64,000 bases of DNA, taken from positions 1,389,001 through 1,453,000 of the forward strand of contig CALYLO010000001.1 in NCBI GenBank assembly GCA_944800085.1, in the 5' to 3' direction. Source of the stretch: Paenibacillus melissococcoides. GTDB taxonomy: Bacteria; Bacillota; Bacilli; Paenibacillales; Paenibacillaceae. Shown in pieces: positions 1 through 8,874 of this stretch (the stretch's first letter is position 1; each line of letters starts with the position of its first letter). The notes beneath the pieces were generated by a model that had not been told where the DNA came from, searched no databases, and worked only from the letters and a program-made list of their open reading frames with translations. The translations under genes and the position numbers were made by a program.

Positions 1-32
1 GTGAAGGCAATGGCTTGCGGCGCTGCTTCATT

Positions 33-764
33 CTACCGGATCGATAAGGCCGCGGCGATCGGGTAATGATCCGATGCCACCGAACGGACGACTTCGCGCC
101 GTGCGCCGACAGCGATGCCTTCGTTGACGAGAATATAGTCGATCGTCTCCTTGGCCCCGCCAGCCGGATAGGTATAGGCCGCGGGAAGATCGGCGAATAC
201 GTCGCGGAAGGAGCGGGACATCGCGGCGAGCTCCGGGCTGTCCGGATGGGCGTTGAAGTCGCCCGTAATGATCGCCGCTTCGGTCTGCCGGGCGGCGATA
301 TCGAGAATTTCCGATATCTGCGCAAGCCGCTCCTGCCGCTCCAGCCCAAGATGGGTGACGTAGAAGCTCACTCTCGCATCCTCGACGACGAGCTCGGTCT
401 CCAGCAATCCTCGCTGCTCCCGGCCGGCGCTGTCCAGCAAGTAATGCTGCTGATGGACGATCGGATACTTGCTCAGGACGGCGATGCCGTATTGCCTCCG
501 CTCGGTGCGCCCCGGCTCGGGCTCCCCGTCCAGGTTGGCGCCGTACGCATACTGCATCCCCAGGCGGGCGGCCAATACCGTTATCGTATCCTCGTAATTG
601 CTCCGCCTGTCGAAATGGCGGTCCACCTCCTGCAGGCCGACCACGTCTGCGCCCGCTCTGCGGATAACGTCCGCAATCCGCGCGGGATCATACCGGTCAT
701 CCATTCCGCGCCCATGCTGAATGTTGTACGACATGACGGTAAGCGATGCTGCGCACTCTGTCAT
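33..764 (-). CDS. Endonuclease/exonuclease/phosphatase family protein
   Basis: A 243-residue member of the EEP (DNase I-like) fold. Visible family motifs in order are MSYNIQHG near the N-terminus, GLQEVDR (metal-binding Glu), ITGDFNAHPDSPE (GDFN motif) and ASDHYPIAAAL (catalytic SDH). No signal peptide is visible, so it is probably cytoplasmic. The substrate cannot be told: relatives include nucleases, phosphodiesterases and inositol phosphatases. I chose the ATG at 764 instead of an in-frame upstream start at 815 because AGGGGTGA sits 5 nt before it and the family fold starts directly after. It is convergent with nothing to its left in this window, and divergent from the sensor kinase at 1041. 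Confidence 0.85.
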   Translation of the reverse strand: MTECAASLTVMSYNIQHGRGMDDRYDPARIADVIRRAGADVVGLQEVDRHFDRRSNYEDTITVLAARLGMQYAYGANLDGEPEPGRTERRQYGIAVLSKYPIVHQQHYLLDSAGREQRGLLETELVVEDARVSFYVTHLGLERQERLAQISEILDIAARQTEAAIITGDFNAHPDSPELAAMSRSFRDVFADLPAAYTYPAGGAKETIDYILVNEGIAVGARREVVRSVASDHYPIAAALSIR

Positions 765-1040
765 GAACTCACCCCTGAATCGTAGCGTAGTCTCCTCTCC
801 TGCTAACGTTCGCACAGATGAGGGACGCAGTCAATGGGGCGGCGCGAGCCGTTTTTTCGGAGCTGCGGCCCTGTACAATATTTTGGAAAAATTTTATTTT
901 CGGGCGCGAGGAAATTTGTGGACGGCAGCGAATATTTCGTACACAACAGAAAAATTGGCGATTCCCGTTCCTGGATAAAGACATAACTCATTCCGCTTGA
1001 AGGTCATTTGGGGATGTGGCGATTGAAAGGGGATACTCTT

Positions 1041-2483
1041 ATGCATTTGAAGCAAATTGACTTGTTCGATTTCGCTTTTAACAATGCGTCTATCGGGATG
1101 TCGATCGTGTCTCTGGAAGGCCGGTTCATCCAAGTCAACTGCGCCTTGTGCAGCATGCTTGGCTATGATGAGCGAGAATTGCTGGCCATGAATTTTCAGT
1201 CGATCACCCATCGGGATGATCTCGAAGAGAACCTGGAGTATGTCTATCAGCTCCTGAACATGAAGATTGAAGCATACCATATGGAAAAGCGGTACATACA
1301 TAAGCAAGGGCATCCGTTATGGTGTCTGGTGAATGTCTCCGTCGTGCACAACGAGAAAGGGGAGCCCATTTTTTTGTTCTCGCAGTTCCACGATATTACG
1401 GCCAAGAAAATGACGGAAATCGCGCAGCAAAAAACGGAAAGCGTGCTGCGGGAGAAGGAGGAGTCGTTCCGCATTCTGCTGGAGGAATTGCCGCTCGCCG
1501 TCATCATTACCCGGCACGGGGTCTGCCAGTACGTCAACCGGGCCGGAATTCAATTGCTCGGCGCGCGCGGCCCCGAGGAAGTATTGGGCGTATCGACGAA
1601 GGATTTCGTCGATCCGAGCAACCATGACAAGATCGACGACAGAAGGCGAAGATACCATCAGGGAGGGAAGCTGGGGACCGTCAAATATAAGCTCCGCTGC
1701 TATGACACACAGATTAAATATGCGGAGGGCGTCTCGATACCGACCACATTTCTCGGCGAAGAGGCGGTGATTGGCGTATTTCAGGATGTGACGGAGCGGA
1801 AAAAGGAAGAGGAGCGCATCATCCAGTCGGAGAAGCTCTCGATCGTCGGGCAGCTTGCCGCGGGAATCGCCCATGAAATACGCAACCCGATCACCTCGAT
1901 CAACGGCTTTCTCAAATTGCTGCGATCCTTGAAGAGCGAGAAGGAACAATATTACGACATCATCGAATCCGAGCTGAAGAGCATTGAGATCATCTGCAAC
2001 GAGCTGCTTATTTTGGCGAAGCCGAATATGGTATCGGCCCGGCGCGCGAACCTGGTGCAGCTTCTTGAGCAGAGCATTGCGCTGATGAGCACCCAGGCGG
2101 CGATGAAGAACAGCGCGATTGCCGCCGATCTTCCGCCGGGAGAAATATGGCTTCACTGCGAGCCGAATCAGATCAAGCAGGTGTTCGTCAATTTAATTAA
2201 AAATGCGATCGAAGCGATGCAGGACGGCGGACATATTTATATCGGAGCAAGCGTGAGAGACGGCTTTGCGCGGATTACGATTGAAGACGAGGGCTGCGGC
2301 ATTCCTCCGGAGAAGCTGGAAATGCTGGGCCAGCCGTTCTATACGACGAAGGATTCCGGGACGGGACTCGGCCTGATGGTCAGCTATAACATTATGGACA
2401 ATCACGGCGGGAGCATATCGGTGGACAGCAGGCCGCAGCAGGGGACGACCTTTACGGTGGCGCTGCCGATTCTCTATGAGTAG
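1041..2483 (+). CDS. PAS-domain sensor histidine kinase
   Basis: A soluble 480-residue histidine kinase with no membrane segments. Two PAS domains (about residues 5-120 and 140-250) precede a HisKA domain with the phospho-acceptor His278 in AHEIRNP, and a HATPase domain with an N-box (NLIKNAIEAM), G1 (DEGCGIP) and G2 (GTGLGL). This layout is typical of orphan cytoplasmic kinases of spore formers such as KinA/KinE that feed Spo0F, but that role is inference: no response regulator is adjacent. Start at ATG 1041 follows GAAAGGGG by 7 nt; an upstream in-frame ATG at 1008 lacks such a site. A strong terminator follows. Confidence 0.88.
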   Translation: MHLKQIDLFDFAFNNASIGMSIVSLEGRFIQVNCALCSMLGYDERELLAMNFQSITHRDDLEENLEYVYQLLNMKIEAYHMEKRYIHKQGHPLWCLVNVSVVHNEKGEPIFLFSQFHDITAKKMTEIAQQKTESVLREKEESFRILLEELPLAVIITRHGVCQYVNRAGIQLLGARGPEEVLGVSTKDFVDPSNHDKIDDRRRRYHQGGKLGTVKYKLRCYDTQIKYAEGVSIPTTFLGEEAVIGVFQDVTERKKEEERIIQSEKLSIVGQLAAGIAHEIRNPITSINGFLKLLRSLKSEKEQYYDIIESELKSIEIICNELLILAKPNMVSARRANLVQLLEQSIALMSTQAAMKNSAIAADLPPGEIWLHCEPNQIKQVFVNLIKNAIEAMQDGGHIYIGASVRDGFARITIEDEGCGIPPEKLEMLGQPFYTTKDSGTGLGLMVSYNIMDNHGGSISVDSRPQQGTTFTVALPILYE

Positions 2484-2541
2484 AGACGGCGGCGGCTTGA
2501 GCGAAGCAGGGAGCGGATTCGACAGGGCGGAACGAAAGACC

Positions 2542-2592
2542 AAAGCACTTCCGAAGCGCAGGGATGGGCATGCGCCGCTGGAGGTGCTTTTT
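2542..2592 (+). terminator. Intrinsic terminator after the PAS kinase
   Basis: Arms AAAGCACTTCC (2542-2552) and GGAGGTGCTTT (2580-2590) pair with one G-T, with an inner GCGCA/TGCGC helix, followed by a short T run. Confidence 0.75.
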
Positions 2593-2690
2593 GCCGCTGC
2601 TGCGGATCGGGACTAGTTCAAATTTCAACTTTCCGTTATATTGATATAGTGTACTTTCCATTTTTGTAAAAATAGGCAAGAAGATGCGAG

Positions 2691-4310
2691 GTGGCCAAAA
2701 TTACGCAAGGTCTCAAACTATTCCTTTTCCCCGGTCGGCCTTACAAATTAAAGACGCTTATCCTGCTGCTTGTCACTGTCGTGGTGGCTATGTCTCTCAT
2801 CTTGACCGGCATCCTTATCGCGGACGACTATGCGGCCGCGACCCAGAGAAGTCTGGAAGAGAGGGCGCAAGCCATCGCCAGCGCGGTCGGTCAGGCTCCG
2901 ACCATTCTGGACAGCCTTCGCAACGGAACCTATGGCGGCTCTGTCCAGACTTATACGATGAATGTGAAAGCGGATACAAACGTGGGGTATATCGTGGTCA
3001 TGGATATGAACAGCGTTCGTCTCTCTCATCCCAATGAAGAGATGATTGGCAAAACGTTTGTCGGAGGAGACGAAGGCCCGGCTCTGGAAGGGAAAAGTTA
3101 CACGTCGGTTGCTGTCGGGACGTTAGGGGAGTCGATGCGCGCCTTTATGCCGATCTGGGACGGGGGAGAGCAGCTTGGTGCCGTGGCGGTCGGGATCGCC
3201 AAGGATAAAATCAATGACGCGGTGCTGCGCAGTCAAAAAATCATCCTTCTCGGCATGGGGGCAGGCTTGGCGGCAGGCTTGATCGGGGCGCTGCTGCTGG
3301 CGCAGAAGGTCAAGCGCTCGATGCACGGCCTGGAGCCGGCGGAAATCGCGAAGCTGCTGGAGGAAAGAGAGGCGATGCTCGCTTCCGTGCGCGAAGGAGT
3401 CGTCGCGATTGATGAACAGGGGATCATGGTGGTAGCGAATCGGGCGGCACGGGACATATTCAAGCGGGCGGGGCTTCGCGCCGACCCGGTCGGAAAGCAT
3501 GTGCGGGAGTATATGCCGCAGTCAAAGCTGCAGGACGTATTGATTCACCAAAGAGTAGAACTGGATCAGCAGCAAACATTGAACAATCTGGAAATCGTCG
3601 TGAACTGCGTTCCTGTCAAGGCTGCCGGCAAACTGGTGGGCGCGCTGGCTACGTTCCGGGATAAAACGGAGCTGACGAGCATGCTGGATCAATTGTCGGG
3701 CGCCAAAAATTATGCGGAAAGCCTGAGGGTGCACACGCATGAGTTCATGAACAAGCTTCATGTCATCTCCGCCATGGTGCATACGGAATCATACAAGGAG
3801 CTTCAGGCATATATCAAGCGGATTTCCCATCATTATCAAAAGGATGTGGGCTGGGTCTCCAACCATGTGAAAGACCCGGTGATAGCGGGATTTTTGCTCA
3901 ATAAGCTCAGCTTCCTGCAGGATCATGACGTCGAAGTGACGCTGACCGGACGGGAAGCGTGGCCGTCCATTACGCGGCCGGAGGTTCTTGACGCGCTGAT
4001 GACGATCATCGGCAATACGTTGGACAACGCCTATGAAGCGGTTGCGGAGCAGGAGGAGAAAGAAGTCGCGGTAGAACTGTCTTCCGCCAGGGATGGCTGT
4101 CTGGAATGGACAGTGCGGGATAATGGCCCCGGTCTGGCGGAGGAGCTTGCCGGAGAGCTCGGAAAAGGGAAATCCACCAAAGGAGAAGGAAGGGGCTACG
4201 GCCTCCATCTGATCCACAAAGCGGCGGCGGACATAGGCGGGACAGTACATATATCCTCAAGGAAAGGAGACGGGGTGACATTGACGGTGCGCATCCCATA
4301 CCAGGCATGA
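2691..4310 (+). CDS. DcuS/CitA-family sensor histidine kinase
   Basis: A 539-residue membrane sensor kinase. A first transmembrane helix (about 20-42) leads to an extracytoplasmic PDC/Cache-like domain, a second helix lies about 178-200, then a cytoplasmic PAS domain (about 215-320), a DHp segment with the acceptor His350 in HTHEFMNKLHV, and a HATPase with GNTLDNAYEAV, DNGPGL and GYGLHLI. The HEFMNKLH motif is characteristic of carboxylate sensors DcuS, CitA and MalK. Start is a GTG at 2691 (no good ATG in frame). It overlaps the response regulator gene by ATGA and precedes a dicarboxylate-type transporter, so it probably senses an external C4-dicarboxylate or citrate; the ligand is inferred only from context. 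Confidence 0.9.
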   Translation: MAKITQGLKLFLFPGRPYKLKTLILLLVTVVVAMSLILTGILIADDYAAATQRSLEERAQAIASAVGQAPTILDSLRNGTYGGSVQTYTMNVKADTNVGYIVVMDMNSVRLSHPNEEMIGKTFVGGDEGPALEGKSYTSVAVGTLGESMRAFMPIWDGGEQLGAVAVGIAKDKINDAVLRSQKIILLGMGAGLAAGLIGALLLAQKVKRSMHGLEPAEIAKLLEEREAMLASVREGVVAIDEQGIMVVANRAARDIFKRAGLRADPVGKHVREYMPQSKLQDVLIHQRVELDQQQTLNNLEIVVNCVPVKAAGKLVGALATFRDKTELTSMLDQLSGAKNYAESLRVHTHEFMNKLHVISAMVHTESYKELQAYIKRISHHYQKDVGWVSNHVKDPVIAGFLLNKLSFLQDHDVEVTLTGREAWPSITRPEVLDALMTIIGNTLDNAYEAVAEQEEKEVAVELSSARDGCLEWTVRDNGPGLAEELAGELGKGKSTKGEGRGYGLHLIHKAAADIGGTVHISSRKGDGVTLTVRIPYQA

Positions 4311-5041
4311 TTCAGGTCTTGATTATTGAAGATGATCCGATGGTGGCGAAGTTCAACGGAATGTATGTGGACAAGGTGCCGGGCTTCGCCTTGGCGGGAA
4401 CGGCTGCGGGAATCGAAGCCGGCTGGGAAATTCTCCAGAGCGGAAAAATCGATTTAATATTGCTGGACGTGTATATGGCGAACAAGAACGGACTTGAGGT
4501 GCTCGTCAATGCAAGGAAAGCCAACCTTGCCGTAGATGTTATCGTGGTCTCTTCCGCGAATGACCGCGCGTCCGTACAAACGGCTCTTCGTTACGGGGCC
4601 GTTGACTATTTAATCAAGCCTTTTGATTTTGAGCGGTTCCGGGAGGCGCTGATGCGGTACAAGTATAGATGCGTCCATATGCGGAAAGAAGTCATTCAGC
4701 AAGAAGAGGTTGATGCGCTGTTCCATCAAGGAGGCGGAAACAAAGGATGGACCGGGGAGAGCCTGCCCAAAGGGATTACGAAAGAAACGTTTCTTCGCGT
4801 CCTGCGCGGGATTAACAAGCTGGAGGGCTGGTTCTCCACGGCCGAATTGGCAGAATTGACGGGGATATCCAGAGTGTCGCTGCGCAAATATTTGCGCTTC
4901 CTGGAGGAAAACAACACCTTGCTCAGTGATGTCAGCTATCAAGGCTGCGGCCGCCCGCTCCAGCAGTATAGACTCAGCGCAGAGGGGCTGGATTACGTGC
5001 TGTCCATTTTGCAAAAAGAAGAAAAAGTACGGGTTGAATAA
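4307..5041 (+). CDS. Response regulator, CitB/DcuR-type
   Basis: A 244-residue response regulator: receiver domain (1-120) with phospho-acceptor Asp54 (LLDVYMANKNG), conserved Lys in IKPFDF, then a C-terminal helix-turn-helix (FSTAELAELTGISRVSLRKYLRFLEE) of the CitB/DcuR/MalR class. Its ATG overlaps the stop of the kinase gene, so the two are co-translated. A strong terminator follows immediately and the probable target, a DASS transporter, begins 142 bp downstream. Known homologues activate dicarboxylate or citrate uptake genes in response to their external substrate. Confidence 0.9.
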   Translation: MIQVLIIEDDPMVAKFNGMYVDKVPGFALAGTAAGIEAGWEILQSGKIDLILLDVYMANKNGLEVLVNARKANLAVDVIVVSSANDRASVQTALRYGAVDYLIKPFDFERFREALMRYKYRCVHMRKEVIQQEEVDALFHQGGGNKGWTGESLPKGITKETFLRVLRGINKLEGWFSTAELAELTGISRVSLRKYLRFLEENNTLLSDVSYQGCGRPLQQYRLSAEGLDYVLSILQKEEKVRVE

Positions 5042-5071
5042 GCTCGCGCGCGGTGGCGGCGAGCTTTTTTT
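5042..5071 (+). terminator. Intrinsic terminator after the two-component operon
   Basis: GCTCGC (5042-5047) pairs with GCGAGC (5059-5064) and is followed by seven T residues. It directly abuts the response regulator stop codon. Confidence 0.85.
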
Positions 5072-5157
5072 CTCGTTCCGGGCACTTTTTTTAGTTACAA
5101 AACCGATGACATTAGTTAAAAAATGTATACAGCTAAATAAATTTGTAACAAAATTAA

Positions 5158-5171
5158 CGAAAGCGCTTACA
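5158..5171 (+). promoter_or_regulatory. CcpA catabolite-responsive element (cre)
   Basis: CGAAAGCGCTTACA matches the TGWAANCGNTNWCA consensus at 13 of 14 positions. It lies 12 nt before the DASS transporter start codon, a position where CcpA would block transcription, fitting glucose repression of organic acid uptake. Confidence 0.65.
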
Positions 5172-5183
5172 GATGGGGGATGA

Positions 5184-6824
5184 ATGATGAAGCAATTGGT
5201 TGTATCCGCTTGGCGCAGCCTGTGGGCACAGCATAAGCGAACGAAAGAGGTATTGACGGTATCCGGCCAAGCTGCGGATCAGGGAGGCGTTCGGCCTGCC
5301 GTCAAGTTCAATAAGCCGTATGCCGCGCCTCAACTCGTCGGATTTATATTGGGACCTGCTTTGTTTATCCTGACGATGTTATTTTTTCAGCCTGATGGCT
5401 TGTCTGCGGAAGGGAAATCCGTGCTCGCCGTTACGTTATGGATTGCCGTGTGGTGGATTACCGAGGCGATTCCGATTCCGGCTACATCTCTGCTGCCGCT
5501 GATCCTGCTGCCTGTCACGGGAGCGATGCCAGGGAACGCGGTCGCCTCCTCCTACGGCAACGATATTATTTTTTTGTTCCTGGGCGGCTTTTTTATCGCC
5601 ACCGCGATGGAAAAATGGAATTTGCACAAAAGAATGGCTCTCTTTATTATTTCGCTCATCGGCACGAGCACGCAGCGTATCCTGCTGGGCTTTATGGCCG
5701 CAACGGGATTTTTGTCGATGTGGGTGTCCAACACGGCCGCCGTCATGATGATGGTCCCGATGGGATTGGCGATTACGGCCCAGATTGCGAGCACATTGGC
5801 AGGCAAGCCGGAGGAAGAGGAGCTGCCGAGATTTGAGAAGTCCCTTATATTTGGCATCGGCTACGCAGGCACGATCGGCGGGCTCGGAACACTGATAGGC
5901 ACGCCGCCCAACATTATTCTTGTCGCCCAAATGAATGAATTATTCGGCATTTCCATCTCCTTTGCCCAGTGGATGCTGTTTGCCGTTCCGGTCGTCATGC
6001 TTATGCTTATCTCCACGTGGTTTTACTTGGGGAGAATCAAGTTCAAAACATCGATCCGCCAGCTTCCGGGGGGAAGAGAGTTAATTCAGAGCGAGCGCAG
6101 CAAGCTTGGCAAAACCTCCTATGAAGAAGGGATGGTTGGCCTCGTGTTCGTCTTCGCAGCTTTTATGTGGATCACGCGCGAGTTTTTATGGGTAGACGTC
6201 TGTTTGTTCGTGCCTATCCCCGGCATCTCGGACGGGATGATTGCGATAATGGCCGCAGCCTTATTATTTATGATTCCGGCTAAAAGAGAAGCAAGCTCAC
6301 GCATTTTGAATTGGAGCGATTCCAAGGACATTCCGTGGGGCGTGCTCCTTCTGTTTGGAGGCGGGCTGGCGATTGCGGCGGGCTTCCGTTCCAGCGGTCT
6401 GTCCGACTGGATGGGAGAGCAGTTGACGATGCTGGACGGTTTTCATCTCATTGTCATTATTTCTTGCGCTACGCTTTTGATCATGATGATGACCGAGATC
6501 ACGTCCAATACGGCAACCGCAACGATGATCCTGCCTGTCGTCGCCGCGCTCGCGATCGCGCTTGGCATTCATCCGTTCGCTCTTATGATCCCTTGCGCCA
6601 TGGCGGCCAATTGCGCCTTCATGCTGCCTGTCGGCACGCCGCCCAACGCGATTATATTCGGCACGGGGAAATTAAAGATTATCGACATGGTCCGGGCCGG
6701 CTTTTCCGTTAACGTATTCGCGACACTCATTATTATCCTTGCCGTATATTATTTGCTGCCGCTTGTCTTCGGGATTGATCTGAATGTGATTCCGGAAAGT
6801 CTCTTGACGAAAGCGCAGGGCTAG
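5184..6824 (+). CDS. DASS (SLC13) family anion/dicarboxylate transporter
   Basis: A 546-residue polytopic membrane protein of the divalent anion:sodium symporter family (relatives SdcS, VcINDY). It carries both SNT sodium/carboxylate motifs, SNTAAVMMMVP in the N-half and SNTATATMILP in the C-half, with the paired GTPPN motifs (LIGTPPNI and VGTPPNAI). The N-terminal 45 residues are hydrophilic. It probably imports a C4-dicarboxylate or citrate with Na+. The preceding DcuS-like kinase and regulator are its likely controllers, and a cre site overlaps the leader. Start ATG 5184 follows GGGGGA; ATG 5187 is equally possible. Confidence 0.9.
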   Translation: MMKQLVVSAWRSLWAQHKRTKEVLTVSGQAADQGGVRPAVKFNKPYAAPQLVGFILGPALFILTMLFFQPDGLSAEGKSVLAVTLWIAVWWITEAIPIPATSLLPLILLPVTGAMPGNAVASSYGNDIIFLFLGGFFIATAMEKWNLHKRMALFIISLIGTSTQRILLGFMAATGFLSMWVSNTAAVMMMVPMGLAITAQIASTLAGKPEEEELPRFEKSLIFGIGYAGTIGGLGTLIGTPPNIILVAQMNELFGISISFAQWMLFAVPVVMLMLISTWFYLGRIKFKTSIRQLPGGRELIQSERSKLGKTSYEEGMVGLVFVFAAFMWITREFLWVDVCLFVPIPGISDGMIAIMAAALLFMIPAKREASSRILNWSDSKDIPWGVLLLFGGGLAIAAGFRSSGLSDWMGEQLTMLDGFHLIVIISCATLLIMMMTEITSNTATATMILPVVAALAIALGIHPFALMIPCAMAANCAFMLPVGTPPNAIIFGTGKLKIIDMVRAGFSVNVFATLIIILAVYYLLPLVFGIDLNVIPESLLTKAQG

Positions 6825-6915
6825 GTTTCTGCCATGCGGAAAGCCACAGAGACGAAGCACGCGCTTGCCTTTGGCGCCAGAGCGTTCATCAGCCGCTTGT
6901 CATACATGTTGACCG

Positions 6916-6945
6916 AACCGGTTCCTTTGCGGAGCCGGTTTTTTG
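6916..6945 (+). terminator. Intrinsic terminator after the DASS transporter
   Basis: AACCGGTTCC and GGAGCCGGTT form a stem with a TTTGC loop, followed by TTTTTTG. Confidence 0.85.
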
Positions 6946-7014
6946 TTGCGCATATCCTATTAGGATGAGGGAGGACAAGGCTTGTTGACTGGGGGCGGCG
7001 GTTGCGGGGCACAC

Positions 7015-7043
7015 TTGACAGAAGGAGATAAATATAATATCTT
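7015..7043 (+). promoter_or_regulatory. Probable sigma-A promoter of the mhqED-like operon
   Basis: A perfect TTGACA at 7015-7020 is followed after 17 nt by TATCTT (7038-7043), which is also the left arm of the operator. A TATAAT at 7033 lies only 12 nt from the -35 and is badly spaced, so the first arrangement is preferred. Confidence 0.5.
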
Positions 7044-7058
7044 TAATTCAAGATATTA
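7035..7058. promoter_or_regulatory. MhqR-type operator
   Basis: Nine-base arms TAATATCTT and AAGATATTA flank TAATTC. The core TATCTTTAATTCAAGATA closely matches the Bacillus subtilis MhqR box (TATCTCGAATTCGAGATA). It overlaps the predicted -10, a repressor position. No mhqR gene lies in this window. Confidence 0.75.
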
Positions 7059-7102
7059 ATGAATGCAATTGATTTATACCGAGATAAAAAGGAGAGATCC
7101 AT

Positions 7103-8053
7103 ATGACTTTGCATACGGCAGGGATTCATCATATTACGGCTTTTGCCCGCGATCCGCAGGCGAACGTTGACTTCTATGCCGGCGTTCTCGGCTTGCGGCT
7201 CGTGAAGAAGACGATTAATTTCGATGCGCCGGAAGTATACCACTTGTATTTCGGGAACGAGGTTGGCGGTCCGGGTACGATCATTACGTTCTTCCCGTGG
7301 CCCGATTCCCGCTGGGGGCGCATCGGGGGCGGCCAGGTCGGCATGACTACGTATGTCGTTCCGCCGGGGGCCCTGGACTTCTGGGAAGCGCGGCTGAGAC
7401 GGTTCGGCATTTCCGTCATGACAGGCCGCCGCTTCGGGGAGAACTACGTGCAGTTTACAGATAATGAAGGATTGCGGCTGGAACTGGTGGAACGGGAGGA
7501 AGGTCCGGCCAGCCAATGGTCGTTCGACGGAATTCCGGCGGACAAGGCGATCAAGGGCTTCGGCGGAGCGGTGCTGTTCAGCGTGCATGCCAGCCAGACG
7601 ATGAGCGTGCTCGAGCATGTGCTCGGCTTGACCCGGGTAGGCGAGGATGCCGGATTCGTCCGGTTCCGCGCCGCCGGGGAGATCGGCAATCTGATCGATA
7701 TTCCGAAGTCGGACATGGAGCCGGGAGTCGGGGGCGCAGGGACTGTGCACCATATCGCCTGGAGGGCCCGCGATTTCGAGGATCATGCGGAATGGCGGAG
7801 CAAGGTGGAGCAGAGCGGCTATCATCCGACGCCGATCGTGGACCGGCAATATTTCAACGCCATCTATTTCCGGGAGAGCGGCGGGATTTTGTTCGAGATT
7901 GCGACGGATCCGCCTGGCTTCACGCGCGATGAGCCGTTCGAGTCGCTCGGAGAGCGCCTGATGCTGCCGGAATGGTTCGAGCCGCACCGCACGCAGATTG
8001 AAGCGAATCTGCTGCCGATCGAGGTCAGAGCGCTCAAGGAGGGGGAAGCATGA
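7103..8053 (+). CDS. mhqE: Ring-cleaving dioxygenase (VOC fold), MhqE/MhqO family
   Basis: A 316-residue protein with two vicinal-oxygen-chelate halves. Metal ligands of the family are visible: His in GIHHITAF, His in VHHIAWRA and Glu in GILFEIATDPPGF. Length matches MhqA/MhqE/MhqO (about 310 residues), thiol-dependent or ring-cleaving dioxygenases that detoxify hydroquinones and catechol-derived quinones. It is translated from an ATG behind AAGGAGAG and overlaps the next gene by ATGA, so both products are made together. The MhqR-type operator upstream supports induction by quinone-like electrophiles. Which of the three B. subtilis paralogues is orthologous cannot be told. Confidence 0.85.
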   Translation: MTLHTAGIHHITAFARDPQANVDFYAGVLGLRLVKKTINFDAPEVYHLYFGNEVGGPGTIITFFPWPDSRWGRIGGGQVGMTTYVVPPGALDFWEARLRRFGISVMTGRRFGENYVQFTDNEGLRLELVEREEGPASQWSFDGIPADKAIKGFGGAVLFSVHASQTMSVLEHVLGLTRVGEDAGFVRFRAAGEIGNLIDIPKSDMEPGVGGAGTVHHIAWRARDFEDHAEWRSKVEQSGYHPTPIVDRQYFNAIYFRESGGILFEIATDPPGFTRDEPFESLGERLMLPEWFEPHRTQIEANLLPIEVRALKEGEA

Positions 8054-8664
8054 GACATTTGTACGAAAAAGGGACGAACGAGTCGGCCCCGACGCTGGTG
8101 CTGCTGCACGGGACGGGCGGTTCGGAGCGTGATCTGGTGCCGCTGGCCCGAATGATCTCGCCGGAATCGGCGGTGCTCAGCCTGCGCGGCAATGTGCTGG
8201 AGAATGGAATGCCGCGCTTCTTCCGGCGGCTCGCGGAAGGCGTATTCGATGAAGAGGATCTGCTGTTCCGGACGGGGGAAGTGAACGAATTTCTGGACCA
8301 AGCGGCGGAACAGTACGGGTTCGATCGGCGCCATCTCGTGGCCGTCGGATATTCCAATGGCGCGAATATCGCCGCCAGCCTGCTGTTCCATATTCAAGAG
8401 GCATGGGCCGGCGCCATTCTCCACCATCCGATGGTTCCGCGCCGCGGCGTCGTGCTGCCCGAGCTGAGCGGGATCCCCGTCTTTATCGGGGCGGGCAAGA
8501 ACGACCCGATCTGCCCGCCGCAGGAGACGGAGGAGCTGGAAGGGCTGCTGCGCGGAGCGGGCGCCGACGTCACCGTTCATTGGGAGCGATATGGCCATCA
8601 GTTGACCTCGACCGAGGCGGAGGCGGCAGCGGACTGGTTCCGCGGCAAGTTTTTGACGCAATGA
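8050..8664 (+). CDS. mhqD: Alpha/beta hydrolase (phospholipase/carboxylesterase), MhqD family
   Basis: A 204-residue alpha/beta hydrolase. The oxyanion region LLHGTGGSE, nucleophile elbow VGYSNGANIA (Ser in GYSNG), acid KNDPICPP and catalytic His in YGHQLT are all present. The pairing with a ring-cleaving dioxygenase in an ATGA-coupled operon is the arrangement of mhqED in B. subtilis, where MhqD protects against methylhydroquinone and related electrophiles. The true substrate is unknown. The next features downstream are a hairpin repeat and non-coding DNA. Confidence 0.85.
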   Translation: MRHLYEKGTNESAPTLVLLHGTGGSERDLVPLARMISPESAVLSLRGNVLENGMPRFFRRLAEGVFDEEDLLFRTGEVNEFLDQAAEQYGFDRRHLVAVGYSNGANIAASLLFHIQEAWAGAILHHPMVPRRGVVLPELSGIPVFIGAGKNDPICPPQETEELEGLLRGAGADVTVHWERYGHQLTSTEAEAAADWFRGKFLTQ

Positions 8665-8698
8665 AATAGCGGAATTACATATCGATGAATGCGCAAAT

Positions 8699-8742
8699 GG
8701 GGCTGTCTTAGAAGTAGTTTCTAGCTGCAATGAGACAGCCCC
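8699..8742 (+). repeat. Hairpin of an interspersed repeat, possible terminator of mhqED
   Basis: GGGGCTGTCT and AGACAGCCCC form a perfect 10-bp stem around a 24-nt loop. Similar hairpins (GGGGGCTGTCCC...) occur at 16386 and 37606 as the end of a longer repeat. No T run follows, so terminator function is uncertain. Confidence 0.6.
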
Positions 8743-8874
8743 AACCTGTGAAAACAGTACTGCGTTTTGCCGGACATGCCTAATTATTCATGATCTCATT
8801 TGTTCGAGGTGACAGTGGATTCGCTTTTCGTTTGGCTGATTTGGTGCTGTCTGATTCACTCCTACTTTACTCTG

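Noticed and set aside
7033..7038. TATAAT as -10 of the mhqED promoter
   Set aside because: Only 12 bp from TTGACA; the 17-bp spaced TATCTT is favoured.
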